Shown in pieces: positions 8,030 through 19,260 of a DNA stretch of 64,000 nt. The DNA lies in contig NZ_BAFT02000081.1 in the NCBI RefSeq assembly GCF_000308475.2, positions 1 through 64,000 on the forward strand. The letters are read 5' to 3'. The stretch is from Nocardia brasiliensis NBRC 14402. Lineage in GTDB: Bacteria > Actinomycetota > Actinomycetes > Mycobacteriales > Mycobacteriaceae. The notes beneath the pieces were generated by a model that saw only the letters and a program-made list of their open reading frames with translations, was not told the origin of the DNA and made no database searches. The position numbers and the translations under genes were made by a program. Each line of letters begins with the position of its first letter. Within the stretch, counting starts at the first letter, position 1.

Positions 8030-10185
8030 TCAGCTTTCCGGGGCCAGCCAGACCGCGCTGTTGGGGGCGAGCGCGAGGGTGGCCGAGGCCGGGCGACCGT
8101 GCCACGGTTCGTCCGTCGCCTCGACCGCGCCCATGTTGCCGATGCCGGAGCCGCCGTATTCGGCGGCGTCGGTGTTCAGGATCTCCGTCCACCGCCCCAC
8201 GCTGGGCAGCCCGACGCGGTACTCGCCGTGCACCGAGCCGGAGAAGTTGTAGACGCAGGCCACCACGGAACCGTCCGACCCGTAGCGCAGGAACGACAGC
8301 ACGTTGTTGGCCTGATCGTTCGCCTCGATCCAGGAGTAGCCGCCCGGTGTGGTGTCCTGGCTCCAGAGCGCGGGACGGTCGCGGTACACCGTGTTGAGCG
8401 CGCGCACCGTCGCGGTGATGCCGAGGTGCAGCGGGTTGTCCAGTTCCGGCCAGTCCAGTCCGCGATCGTGCGACCACTCCCGGAACTGGCCGAAGTCCTG
8501 GCCCATGAACAGCAGTTGCTTGCCGGGATGCCCCCACATGTAGGCAAGCAGCGCGCGCACCCCGCTGGCTTTGGCGAAATCGTCGCCGGGCATCCGGGTC
8601 CACAGCGTGCCCTTGCCGTGCACGACCTCGTCGTGGCTGATCGGCAGCACGAAGTTCTCGCTCCACGCGTACATCAGCGAGAAGGTGATCTCGTTGTGGT
8701 GCCAGGACCGGTGGATCGGGTCGCGGCCGAGGAAGTCGAGGGTGTCGTGCATCCAGCCCATGTTCCACTTCATGGTGAAGCCGAGGCCGCCGACATCGGT
8801 GCCGCGGGTGACGCCCGGCCAGCTGGTGGACTCCTCGGCGATGGTGACGACGCCGAGGTGGTGGCGGTGCACGGTGTTGTTGAGGTCCTGCAGGAAGTCC
8901 ACGGCCTCCAGGTTTTCCCGGCCGCCGTGCACGTTCGGCTCCCAACCGCCTTCCGGGCGTGAGTAATCCAGGTACAGCATGGAGGCGACGGCGTCGACGC
9001 GCAGGCCGTCGATGTGGAACTCCTCGATCCAGAAGCGCGCGTTGGCCACCAGGAAGTTGCGCACCTCGTGCCGCCCGAAGTCGAAAACGTAGGTGCCCCA
9101 GTCGAGTTGCTCACCGCGCCGGGGATCGGCGTGTTCGTAGAGCGGGGTGCCGTCGAAGCGGGCCAGTGCCCATTCGTCGCGCGGGAAATGCGCGGGCACC
9201 CAGTCGAGCAGCACGCCGATGCCGGCCCGGTGCAGCCGGTCGACGAAGGCGCGGAAGTCGTCGGGGCTGCCGAAGCGCGCGGTCGGGGCGTAGTACGAGG
9301 TGACCTGATATCCCCAGGAGCCGCCGAACGGGTGCTCGGCGATGGGCAGCAGTTCGATGTGCGTGAATCCGGCCGCCCGCACGTAATCGGCCAGCTGGTC
9401 GGCCAATTCGCGATAGCCGAGGCCGGGCCGCCAGGAACCGAGGTGCACCTCGTAGACGCTCATCGGCGCCTGGGTGGGATCGGTCTGCGCGCGGGTGTCG
9501 AGCCACTGCTGGTCGCTCCAGACGTGGTGGCTCTCGGTCACCACCGAGGCCGTGGCGGGCGGCACCTCGGTGGCGAACGCCATCGGATCGGCGTGGTCGA
9601 TCGTGCGGCCGTCGGCGCCGTGTACCCGGAACTTGTACATGGTGCCGGGCCCGACATCCGGGACGAACACCTCCCAGATGCCCGAGGTGCCGAGGGCGCG
9701 CATCGGCGCGCTCTGCCCGCCCCATCCGTCGAAATCGCCGAACACGGTGACGCCGCGCGCATTCGGTGCCCACACGGCGAACGAGGTGCCGTGCACGTCA
9801 CCGTCCAGGGTCGTGTACCGGCGCGGGTGTGCGCCGAGCACGTCCCAGAGTCGTTCGTGGCGGCCCTCACCGATCAGGTGCAGGTCCAATTCGCCCACCG
9901 TGGGCAGGAATCGGTAGCCGTCGGCACTGAGCACCGTCTGACCGCCGGGATAGGTCGTCACCAGGCGGTAGTCCATGAGTTCGGGATAGGGCACCACCGC
10001 CGCGAACACCCCGTGCCCCAACGACTTCAGCGGATGATCCACGCCGCCGACCCTGGCCGCCACCGAATCCGCGTGCGGGCGTAGCGCTCTGATCTCCATG
10101 CCGTCCGGATGCGGGTGCGCGCCGAGCACGGTGTGCGGATCGGGATGGGTGCCCGCGGCGAGCAGCATCAGATCCCTACGGCGCA

Positions 10186-10186
<1 letters not shown>
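8030..10186 (-). CDS. glgB: 1,4-alpha-glucan branching enzyme
   Basis: GlgB makes alpha-1,6 branches in glucan. The 718-aa product has an N-terminal module (about 1-105), a CBM48 domain, a GH13 catalytic barrel with DGLRVDAVAS (nucleophile Asp), AEES (acid/base Glu) and SHDEVVHGK (transition-state Asp), and the C-terminal beta domain. The ATG shares its A with the TGA stop of glgE (TGATG), so translation is probably coupled. A GTG immediately upstream is the only close alternative start. With GlgE it forms the last steps of the GlgE pathway from maltose-1-phosphate. Confidence 0.97.
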
Positions 10187-12186
<2,000 letters not shown>

Positions 12187-12314
12187 GGGACCAACCTACC
12201 GGCACCGGTCCCGATACACCGGATCAGCGCGGTGATCGGGGACGGCCGTGGACGGCCTGGGCCGACTTCGTCGCAGCATCGGAGTCGGTCGGGATGCGGC
12301 TGTCCTGCCTGTGT

Positions 12315-12620
12315 CGGCGCGGTCAGCTTGGGGACGCATTCGTTGGCAGGGTATGCCGGACGGGTCGGCTCGTCTTCGCGGTCAGCCGGGGTTGTGCGCG
12401 TCCATTGGTAGGGCGCGCCGGACGGGGTCCGCTCATCTTCGCGGTCAGTTGGGGTTGTGCGTCTACTGGTAGGGCGCGCCGGACGGTCGGCTCGCCTTCG
12501 CGGTCAGTTGGGGTTGTGCGTTCACTGGTAGGGCGCGCCGGACGGGTCGGCTCACCTTCGCTGTAAGCCGGGGTTGTGCGCGTCCACTGGTGGGGCGCGT
12601 CGGACGGTCGGCTCGCCTTC
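12315..12620. repeat. Tandem repeat, about 61-bp unit, five copies
   Basis: A unit containing GCCGGACGGGTCGGCTC, CTTCGCGGTCAG, GGGGTTGTGCG and CACTGGTAGGGCGC repeats head to tail; the GCCGGACGG core occurs near 12356, 12418, 12479 and 12538, with a variant near 12600. Copies two to four are nearly identical, the outer ones diverge. It fills most of the gap between glgE and the lysE-type gene. No frame crosses it with a credible product. Confidence 0.85.
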
Positions 12621-12645
12621 CGGCGACATCGGCGAGGGTGGGTTG

Positions 12646-13287
12646 TCAGCGGGCGTCGGCGGCGAGTCCGAGTCCTAGTGCGACCAGGATCGCGCCGAGT
12701 ATCCGCTCCACCCGCTGCCGGATGCCGGTGCGGCGCAGCCAGGTGCCGGCGCGGTCGGCGGCGAGCACGATGCCGACGCACCACACGGTGTCGATCACCA
12801 CCTGGATCAGCACCAGCGCGATCACGCTGGGCAGTACCGGACCGCTGGACGGCAGGAACTGCGGCAGGATCGTCAGGCCGAAGACAGCCGCCTTCGGGTT
12901 CGCGGCGATCGAAAGCAGCGACGCGCGGAATGCCGAGGCCGGGGTGCGCCCGCTCGGCAGCAGCTTGGTCATCGCGCCGCCGAACTCGTCGTCGCGCCGC
13001 GCCCCGCGCCACGCCTGGATACCGAGCAAGATCAACACCAACGCGCCGACGATATGCAGCGCGGTGTTCATGAAGTGGTTGGCGACCAGCAGCACCGAGA
13101 GTCCGGCGCCGCCCGCGATGCTCCAGCCGAACACGCCGATCTCGTTCCCGGCGACCGCGGCCAATCCCGCCTTGCGTCCGTCGCGCACCGCGCGCTGGAG
13201 GAACAGTGCGGTCGCCGGTCCGGGAAGTGCGGCCAGGATCAAACAGGCCAGCAGGAATTGCGGAAGAACGGTGACCCAGTGCGGCAT
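12646..13287 (-). CDS. LysE-family exporter
   Basis: A 213-aa membrane protein of the LysE/RhtB translocator superfamily, with about six hydrophobic helices. PGPATALFL near residue 20 is the family signature, GLAAVAGNEIG follows, and ANPKAAVFGLTILPQF is the typical mid-protein motif. Family members export amino acids or related small molecules; the substrate cannot be told. The ATG at 13287 starts the protein right at the family N-terminus. The frame stays open far upstream only because it runs into the 13-bp repeat. It is isolated between two tandem-repeat arrays and faces away from the TetR gene. Confidence 0.85.
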   Translation of the reverse strand: MPHWVTVLPQFLLACLILAALPGPATALFLQRAVRDGRKAGLAAVAGNEIGVFGWSIAGGAGLSVLLVANHFMNTALHIVGALVLILLGIQAWRGARRDDEFGGAMTKLLPSGRTPASAFRASLLSIAANPKAAVFGLTILPQFLPSSGPVLPSVIALVLIQVVIDTVWCVGIVLAADRAGTWLRRTGIRQRVERILGAILVALGLGLAADAR

Positions 13288-13381
13288 CTGGCGATGCTGC
13301 CATGCGGATCGGCGACGTCGCCAGCGGTTTTCAGGGCCGACTCCCGGATCCTGTGCGGTCCGCTCGCACCTGCGTCGGCGT

Positions 13382-13838
13382 GCGAGAACGGCTGCGAACG
13401 ACGGCAGCGGGACACGGCTGCGGGAGACGGCTGCGGGACACGGCTGCGAACGACGGCTGCGGGACTCGGCTGCGGGAGACGGCTGCGGGACACGGCTGCC
13501 GGAGACGGCTGCGGGACACGGTTGCGGGAGACGGCTTGCGGGAGACGGCTGCGAACGACGGCAGCGGGACTCGGCTACGAACGACGGCTGCGGGACTCGG
13601 CTGCGGGAGACGGCTGCGGGACACGGCCGCGGGAGACGGCTGCGGGACTCGGCTGCGGGACACGGTTGCGGGACACGGCCGCGGGAGACGGCTGCGAGAC
13701 ACGGCCGCGGGACACGGCTGCGGGACACGGCCGCGGGAGACGGCTGCGGGACTCGGCTGCGGGACACGGCTGCGGGAGACGGCTCGGAGACGCCGGCGGG
13801 AGACGGCTCGGGAGACGCCGGCGAGAGACGGCTGCGGC
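13382..13838. repeat. 13-bp minisatellite, about 35 copies
   Basis: Head-to-tail variants of a 13-base unit, GGGACACGGCTGC, with GGGAGACGGCTGC, GGGACTCGGCTGC and GAACGACGGCTGC as main forms and occasional CGGCCGC. One unit has 14 bases. Because 13 is not a multiple of 3, each frame reads a 39-base super-repeat, which keeps open frames on both strands without implying a protein. The array begins about 95 bases upstream of the lysE-type start and stops a few bases before the TetR stop codon. Confidence 0.9.
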
Positions 13839-13844
13839 GCGTGG

Positions 13845-14432
13845 CTAGGCGCGGCAGCCCTCCAGCAGGCGGCGCAGAGCGGCTTTCGTGTCGGTGAGGG
13901 CCCGGGGGTCGGTGGTGGTGGCCAACCACAGGGCCGCCTCGTTCATCGCGCCGGACAGCAGGTGGGTGAGCGGCGCGACCGGCTGCCGCGCGAGCACGCC
14001 CGCGTCGATCAGTGATTGCAGTGCTTCCTCGAGATGGCGGGCCGAGGCGGCCGCGTCCAGCTCGCGCCATTCGTTCCAGCCGAGCACCGCGGGTCCGTCG
14101 ATCAGCATGATCCGCTGGATTTCCGGATCGGTGCAGGCGGTCAGGAAGGCTTCGCAACCTGCGACCAGTTGATCCCACGGGTCGGTGACGGTTTCGGCGG
14201 CCGCCGAAACCCGCGCGCCGACCTCCTGCTGCACCTGTTCCAGCACCGCGCCGAACAGCGCGGCCTTGCTGTCGAAGTGGTGATAGAGCGCGCCCTTGGT
14301 CACGCCCGTCGCCATGACGATCTCCGACAGGCCAACGGCGCCATAGCCTTTCGCCGCGAACAGGCGTCGGCTCGTGTGCAACAGCGCACGCCGGGTCTCC
14401 TCCCGCTGCTGGGTGCGGATCGTGCTCGGCAT
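13845..14432 (-). CDS. TetR-family repressor of the adjacent VOC gene
   Basis: A 195-aa TetR regulator. The N-terminal HTH is clear (LSEIVMATGVTKGALYHHF, about 35-53), followed by a helical ligand domain ending in RRLLEGCRA. It is divergent from the VOC gene at 14514, and the 81-base gap holds two matching palindromes, so it very likely represses itself and the VOC gene. Its 3' end abuts the 13-bp minisatellite. Confidence 0.88.
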   Translation of the reverse strand: MPSTIRTQQREETRRALLHTSRRLFAAKGYGAVGLSEIVMATGVTKGALYHHFDSKAALFGAVLEQVQQEVGARVSAAAETVTDPWDQLVAGCEAFLTACTDPEIQRIMLIDGPAVLGWNEWRELDAAASARHLEEALQSLIDAGVLARQPVAPLTHLLSGAMNEAALWLATTTDPRALTDTKAALRRLLEGCRA

Positions 14433-14446
14433 CGCCTACCTCTCCC

Positions 14447-14500
14447 TTGACATACCGTTGGTATGTGACCTAGCTTAGCTCACATACCAACGGTATGTGA
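14447..14500 (+). promoter_or_regulatory. Promoter with two TetR operators
   Basis: Operator 1 (14450-14466) is ACATACC-GTT-GGTATGT; operator 2 (14480-14500) extends the same half-site to TCACATACC-AAC-GGTATGTGA, a perfect 9-3-9 inverted repeat. Centres are 32 bases apart, about three helical turns. TTGACA (14447-14452), 18 bases, TAGCTT (14471-14476) forms a forward promoter; operator 1 covers its spacer and operator 2 its start point. Confidence 0.8.
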
Positions 14501-14513
14501 GAGCGAGAGAGTC

Positions 14514-14957
14514 ATGAACCTGAGCAGCTTCTATCCGGTCATCGGCACTGCCGACATCGCGGCGGCCCGCGACTTCTACACCACCTGGCTGGGTTTCGAG
14601 ATCACCTTCGAGGCGGACTGGTACGTGAGCTTGCGTCGTGCAGGCGAGCGCACCTACGAGCTCGCGCTGCTCGACTACACCCACCCGACCGTGCCCGCGG
14701 CCTATCGCAAACCGGTGCAGGGTCTGCTGCTGAACTTCGAGGTGGACGACGTGGACGCCGAATGGGAGCGCCTCGTCGTGCAGGGCGGCCACAAGGCGGA
14801 ACTGGAGATCCGGTCCGAGGACTTCGGTCAGCGCCACTTCATCATCGCCGACCCCAGTGGCGTGCTGATCGACGTGATCAAGGAGATCCCGCCCGCCGGC
14901 GACTACGTGGCGCAGTTCTCCGCGGAGTACGCGGCGGAGCAGTTCGGTGCGCAGTAG
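14514..14957 (+). CDS. VOC-family (glyoxalase/bleomycin-resistance-like) protein
   Basis: A 147-aa protein with two betaalphabetabetabeta modules (DIAAARDFYTTWLGFE near the start, FGQRHFIIADPSGVLIDVI near the end). Such proteins bind or transform small molecules, often metal-dependently or as drug-binding dimers; no specific substrate can be inferred. GAGAG lies just upstream of the ATG. Expression is probably induced by a ligand of the divergent TetR protein, which points to a detoxification role. Confidence 0.8.
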   Translation: MNLSSFYPVIGTADIAAARDFYTTWLGFEITFEADWYVSLRRAGERTYELALLDYTHPTVPAAYRKPVQGLLLNFEVDDVDAEWERLVVQGGHKAELEIRSEDFGQRHFIIADPSGVLIDVIKEIPPAGDYVAQFSAEYAAEQFGAQ

Positions 14958-15037
14958 CAGCGGCGGAGCTGCGCGCACGGTTGTGCGCCGGGCTGCTCGG
15001 GCGGACTCGAGGCCTGCGGTTCGGTAGGGTTCGCGGA

Positions 15038-17626
15038 GTGAAGGCCCTCCGTCGTTTCACCGTCCGTGCCCATCTGCCCGAGCGGCTGGCCGCCCTCGGG
15101 GAGCTCGCCACGAACCTGCGGTGGTCGTGGCATCCGCCGACCCAGGACCTGTTCGCCGAGCTGGATCCGCAGCGGTGGCTGGAAATGGGTCACGACCCGG
15201 TGCGCATGCTCGGCGAGGTACCCGCCGCGCGGGTCGACGAGCTGGCCGCCGACCCCGACTACGTGCGCCGGGTGGATGCCGCGGCCGCGGATCTGCGCGA
15301 CTACCTCGCGGCGCCGAGCTGGTTCGAGCGCCGGGCGGGGGAGGAGGGTGTGCGCGGGATCGCGTACTTCTCCATGGAGTTCGGCGTCACCGAGGTGTTG
15401 CCCAACTATTCCGGCGGGCTCGGCATCCTGGCGGGCGATCATCTGAAGGCGGCCTCGGATCTCGGCCTGCCGCTGATCGGCGTCGGATTGCTGTACCGCT
15501 CCGGCTATTTCCGTCAGACGCTGTCCGCCGACGGGTGGCAGACCGAGCACTACCCGGACCTGGACCCGCAGGGTCTGCCGTTGCGACTGTTGACCTCTGA
15601 GCAGTCGGATTCGGAGACCGCGCCGGTGCTCATCCACGTCGCGATGCCCGACCAGCGGGTGCTGCGCGCCCGGGTGTGGATCGCGCAGGTCGGGCGGGTG
15701 CCGTTGTTGCTGCTGGATTCCGATATCGCCGAGAACGATCCGGAACTGCGTGCGGTGACCGACCGCCTCTACGGCGGCGATCAGGAACACCGGATCCGCC
15801 AGGAAATTCTCGCCGGTATCGGTGGCGTGCGCGCGGTGCGCGCCTACACCGCCGCGAACGGCCTGCCCGATCCCGACGTGTTCCACATGAACGAAGGGCA
15901 CGCGGGTTTCCTCGGCGTCGAGCGCATCCGTGAATTCGTCGCCGCCGGAAAGGATTACGACACAGCGCTGGCAGCGGTCCGGGCCGGGACGGTGTTCACC
16001 ACGCACACGCCGGTGCCCGCGGGTATCGACCGGTTCCCGATGCCGATGGTGCGCCGCTATTTCGGCGGGGCGCACGGTGAATCCGAATCCGCCATGCTGC
16101 CGGGGCTTTCCGTCGATCGGATCGTCGCGCTCGGGCGCGAGGCCGATCCGTCCGTGTTCAACATGGCGCATATGGGATTGCGACTCGCCCAGCGCGCCAA
16201 CGGCGTATCGAAACTGCACGGCGAGGTCAGCCGCGCCATGTTCGCCGGACTGTGGCCGGGTTTCGACGCGGCCGAGGTGCCGATCGGCTCGGTGACCAAC
16301 GGCGTGCACGCGCCGACCTGGGCCGCCCGCGAATGGTTCGACAAGGCGCGCGAGCACATCGGCGCCGAACTCGTCGAGGAGGCGCGCGGCTGGGAGCGGC
16401 TGCGTGACGTCGATCTCGGCGAGCTGTGGTCGACCCGAAACGCGTTGCGCGCCATCCTGGTTGCCGAAGTGCGCCGCCGGGTGCGCGCGTCCTGGCTGGA
16501 CCGTGGTGCGGCCGAAGCCGAATTGGGTTGGGTAGACAGCGTTTTCGATCCCGACGTGCTGACCGTCGGGTTCGCGCGCCGGGTGCCGACCTACAAGCGG
16601 CTCACGCTGATGCTGCGCGATCCGGAACGGTTGCGGGCCCAGCTGCTCGACCCGCAGCGGCCGATGCAGCTGGTGGTCGCGGGTAAGAGCCACCCCGCCG
16701 ACGACGGCGGCAAGGCGCTCATCCAGCAGGTGGTCCGGTTCGCCGACGATCCCGCGGTGCGGCACCGCATCGTCTTCCTGCCCGACTACGACATGTCGAT
16801 GGCTCGCTACCTGTACTGGGGATGCGATGTGTGGCTGAACAATCCGCTGCGCCCGCTGGAGGCGTGCGGCACCTCCGGCATGAAGTCCGCGCTCAACGGC
16901 GGACTGAACCTGTCCATCCGGGACGGCTGGTGGGACGAGATGTACGACGGCGAAAACGGCTGGGCCATCCCGACCGCCGACGGCGTCAGCGACGAGCATC
17001 GCCGCGACGATCTGGAAGCCGCCGCGCTCTACGACCTGTTCGAGCGCACGGTCGCGCCGCGCTTCTACGACCGCGATGCCGCGGGCATGCCGGTGCGCTG
17101 GGTCGAGATGGTGCGCCACACCTTGCAGACCCTCGGCCCGAAAGTGCTGGCCTCCCGCATGGTTCGGGACTACGCGGTCGAGTACTACGCGCCCGCCGCC
17201 AACGCCTACCAGCAGGCGACGGCCGACGATTTCGCCGTCGCCCGCGCCATCGCCGACTACCGTCGCCGGGTCGAGGCGGCGTGGCCGTCGGTGAAGGTGA
17301 TCCAGGTGGACAGCGCGGGCCTGCCCGATACGCCGATCATCGGGGCGCGGTTGTCGCTGACCGCGCGCATCGATCTCGGTGGTCTCGCGGTCGACGACGT
17401 GGTGGTGCAGGCCGTGCTCGGCCGGGTGTCGCCCGCCGACGACCTGTCCGATGTGGTGACCATTCCGATGACCCATCAGGGCTCGGACTCCGGGGTCGCG
17501 CACTTCGTCGTCGACACCCCCGTGCCGCTGCCCGGCGCCGTCGGATACACGGTGCGCGTGCTGCCGCACAACGAACTGCTCGCCGGTGACGCGGAGCTGG
17601 GATTGGTGGCCGCGCCGAACGCCTAG
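15038..17626 (+). CDS. glgP: Alpha-glucan (maltodextrin/glycogen) phosphorylase
   Basis: An 862-aa GT35 phosphorylase releasing glucose-1-phosphate from alpha-glucan. It matches Rv1328 along its full length, including MEFGVTEVLPNYSGGLG, HMNEGHAGFLG, FARRVPTYKR and the PLP-lysine region GTSGMKSALNGG. The start GTG KALRRFTVRAHLP is in the same place as in mycobacteria; TAGGGT (15025-15030) ends 7 bases before it, suggesting leaderless transcription. It belongs functionally with glgE-glgB, from which the lysE/TetR/VOC module separates it. Confidence 0.95.
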   Translation: MKALRRFTVRAHLPERLAALGELATNLRWSWHPPTQDLFAELDPQRWLEMGHDPVRMLGEVPAARVDELAADPDYVRRVDAAAADLRDYLAAPSWFERRAGEEGVRGIAYFSMEFGVTEVLPNYSGGLGILAGDHLKAASDLGLPLIGVGLLYRSGYFRQTLSADGWQTEHYPDLDPQGLPLRLLTSEQSDSETAPVLIHVAMPDQRVLRARVWIAQVGRVPLLLLDSDIAENDPELRAVTDRLYGGDQEHRIRQEILAGIGGVRAVRAYTAANGLPDPDVFHMNEGHAGFLGVERIREFVAAGKDYDTALAAVRAGTVFTTHTPVPAGIDRFPMPMVRRYFGGAHGESESAMLPGLSVDRIVALGREADPSVFNMAHMGLRLAQRANGVSKLHGEVSRAMFAGLWPGFDAAEVPIGSVTNGVHAPTWAAREWFDKAREHIGAELVEEARGWERLRDVDLGELWSTRNALRAILVAEVRRRVRASWLDRGAAEAELGWVDSVFDPDVLTVGFARRVPTYKRLTLMLRDPERLRAQLLDPQRPMQLVVAGKSHPADDGGKALIQQVVRFADDPAVRHRIVFLPDYDMSMARYLYWGCDVWLNNPLRPLEACGTSGMKSALNGGLNLSIRDGWWDEMYDGENGWAIPTADGVSDEHRRDDLEAAALYDLFERTVAPRFYDRDAAGMPVRWVEMVRHTLQTLGPKVLASRMVRDYAVEYYAPAANAYQQATADDFAVARAIADYRRRVEAAWPSVKVIQVDSAGLPDTPIIGARLSLTARIDLGGLAVDDVVVQAVLGRVSPADDLSDVVTIPMTHQGSDSGVAHFVVDTPVPLPGAVGYTVRVLPHNELLAGDAELGLVAAPNA

Positions 17627-17749
17627 CCGCGCGCGTGTGAGCTGGGACAACTGCCCGGTCACGACCGGTGCGTGAATTCCCCGATTCGGCGAACGGTCGG
17701 TTACCGTGCCTGGGCACGCCCGTACCGTTTTCCCGACTGGAGATCGCCC

Positions 17750-19111
17750 ATGGCCACCGCCGCACCGACCGAGCCCCGAGGTCGCATCGACGCGTTCTTC
17801 GGTATCAGCGCGACCGGTTCGACCATGAAACGCGAGTTGATGGCGGGCACGGTCACGTTCCTGGCCATGTCCTACGTGCTCGCCGTGAACCCGTCGGTGC
17901 TCGGCGACGAAGGTGCGCTCGGCGCCAAGGGCATTCCCATGCAGGCCGTGTTCACCGCGACCGCCGTCGCCGCGGTGTTCGGCACGCTCGTCATGGGGCT
18001 GTGGGCCAAGTACCCGATCGCGCTCGCGCCCGGCATGGGCCTCAACGCCTTCTTCGCCTACTCGGTGGTGCTCGGCATGGGCATTCCGTGGGAGGTCGCG
18101 CTGTCGGGCACCTTCCTGTCCGGCGTCATCTTCTTCCTGCTCGCGATCACCAAGGTGCGCGAGCGCATCCTCAACGCGATCCCGATGCAGATGAAGCTCG
18201 CCGTCGGCGCGGGCATCGGGTTGTTCGTAGCGTTCCTCGGGTTGAAGAACGCGGGCATCGTGGTGAACAGCGACGCCACCCTGGTCACCCTCGGCGACTT
18301 CACCAAGGGCACCACCCTGCTCGCCCTGTTCGGGCTCGTCGTGACCGTGGTGTTCCTCGTCATCGGCTGGCACGGCGCGGTGCTCTACGGCATCGTGCTC
18401 ACCGCGGCGGTGGGCATCGTCAGCGGGCTCGTAGACCTGCCCGACGGCGTGGTCGCGGCGCCGAAAGGCTTGGAACACACCTTCGGTCAGGCGATCATCA
18501 ACCTGCCCGACGCCTTCACCGGTCAGATGGCCGTCGTCATCCTCACCATGCTGTTCGTCGACTTCTTCGACGCCTCCGGCACGCTGATCGGTGTCGCCAA
18601 CCAGGCGGGCCTGCTCGACAAGGACGGCAAGCTGCCGCGCGCGGCCAGCGCACTGGCCGCCGACTCCGTCGGCACCATGGCGGGCGCCGTCATCGGCACC
18701 TCCACCACCACCGCGTACGTCGAATCCACCGCGGGCGTGTCCGCCGGCGGTCGCACCGGATTGACCGCCGTCACCACCGCGGGCTGGTTCCTCGTCGCCA
18801 TGTTCTGTTATCCGATCTTCGCGGTCGTCGCGGGATCGGGCGAGGTCACCGCGCCCGCGCTCATCGTGGTCGGCATCCTGATGGCGCGTGCGCTCGGCGA
18901 GATCGACTGGAATCGTCTCGAATACTCCGTGCCCGCGTTCATCACCATCGTGATGATGCCGCTGACCTACTCGATCGCGAACGGTCTGGCGATGGGCATG
19001 CTGTTTTATCCGATTGTGATGGTGGCGAAGGGTCGGATCAAGGACGTGCATCCGGCGATGTGGGCCTTGCTCGTCGTGTTCCTCGGCTACTTCTTCTTCC
19101 TTGCGGAGTGA
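17750..19111 (+). CDS. NCS2-family (AzgA-like) purine permease
   Basis: A 453-aa protein with 12-14 membrane helices. GTSTTTAYVESTAGVSAGGR and VDFFDASGTLIGV are the signature sequences of the AzgA-like branch of NCS2, which takes up adenine, guanine or hypoxanthine with protons. The ATG is supported by GGAG 7 bases upstream; an upstream frame extension is rejected. No purine gene lies nearby, so the substrate is inferred from family only. Confidence 0.9.
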   Translation: MATAAPTEPRGRIDAFFGISATGSTMKRELMAGTVTFLAMSYVLAVNPSVLGDEGALGAKGIPMQAVFTATAVAAVFGTLVMGLWAKYPIALAPGMGLNAFFAYSVVLGMGIPWEVALSGTFLSGVIFFLLAITKVRERILNAIPMQMKLAVGAGIGLFVAFLGLKNAGIVVNSDATLVTLGDFTKGTTLLALFGLVVTVVFLVIGWHGAVLYGIVLTAAVGIVSGLVDLPDGVVAAPKGLEHTFGQAIINLPDAFTGQMAVVILTMLFVDFFDASGTLIGVANQAGLLDKDGKLPRAASALAADSVGTMAGAVIGTSTTTAYVESTAGVSAGGRTGLTAVTTAGWFLVAMFCYPIFAVVAGSGEVTAPALIVVGILMARALGEIDWNRLEYSVPAFITIVMMPLTYSIANGLAMGMLFYPIVMVAKGRIKDVHPAMWALLVVFLGYFFFLAE

Positions 19112-19155
19112 ACCCACGTCAGGATGAAACCGTAGAACAGGAATAAGACCGGGTC

Positions 19156-19185
19156 TTGGGAAGTTGGGTCGCATCGTGTGATAAT
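19156..19185 (+). promoter_or_regulatory. Promoter of the DoxX gene
   Basis: TTGGGA (19156-19161), 18 bases, GATAAT (19180-19185), preceded by TGT giving an extended -10. It lies about 75 bases before the DoxX start codon, giving an ordinary leader of about 70 bases with a GGGACGAGGA ribosome site. Confidence 0.6.
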
Positions 19186-19260
19186 CGGACCGCAGTCCGC
19201 TTCATCGCCGAGGCCAATGGACCAGATGTTTGGAATCGACTTGCAGGGACGAGGACCAGC

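Noticed and set aside
13382..13838. CRISPR array
   Set aside because: The repeat unit is 13 bases, contiguous and without unique spacers, and no cas gene is present.
13302..14178. Protein-coding frames inside the 13-bp minisatellite
   Set aside because: Long open frames on both strands follow automatically from a stop-free 39-base super-repeat; none has a ribosome site or a non-repeat domain of its own.
14903..19174. A 1423-codon open frame on the minus strand opposite glgP and the permease
   Set aside because: Its translation is His/Arg/Gly-rich shadow sequence of high-GC codons; glgP and the purine permease on the other strand explain the region fully.
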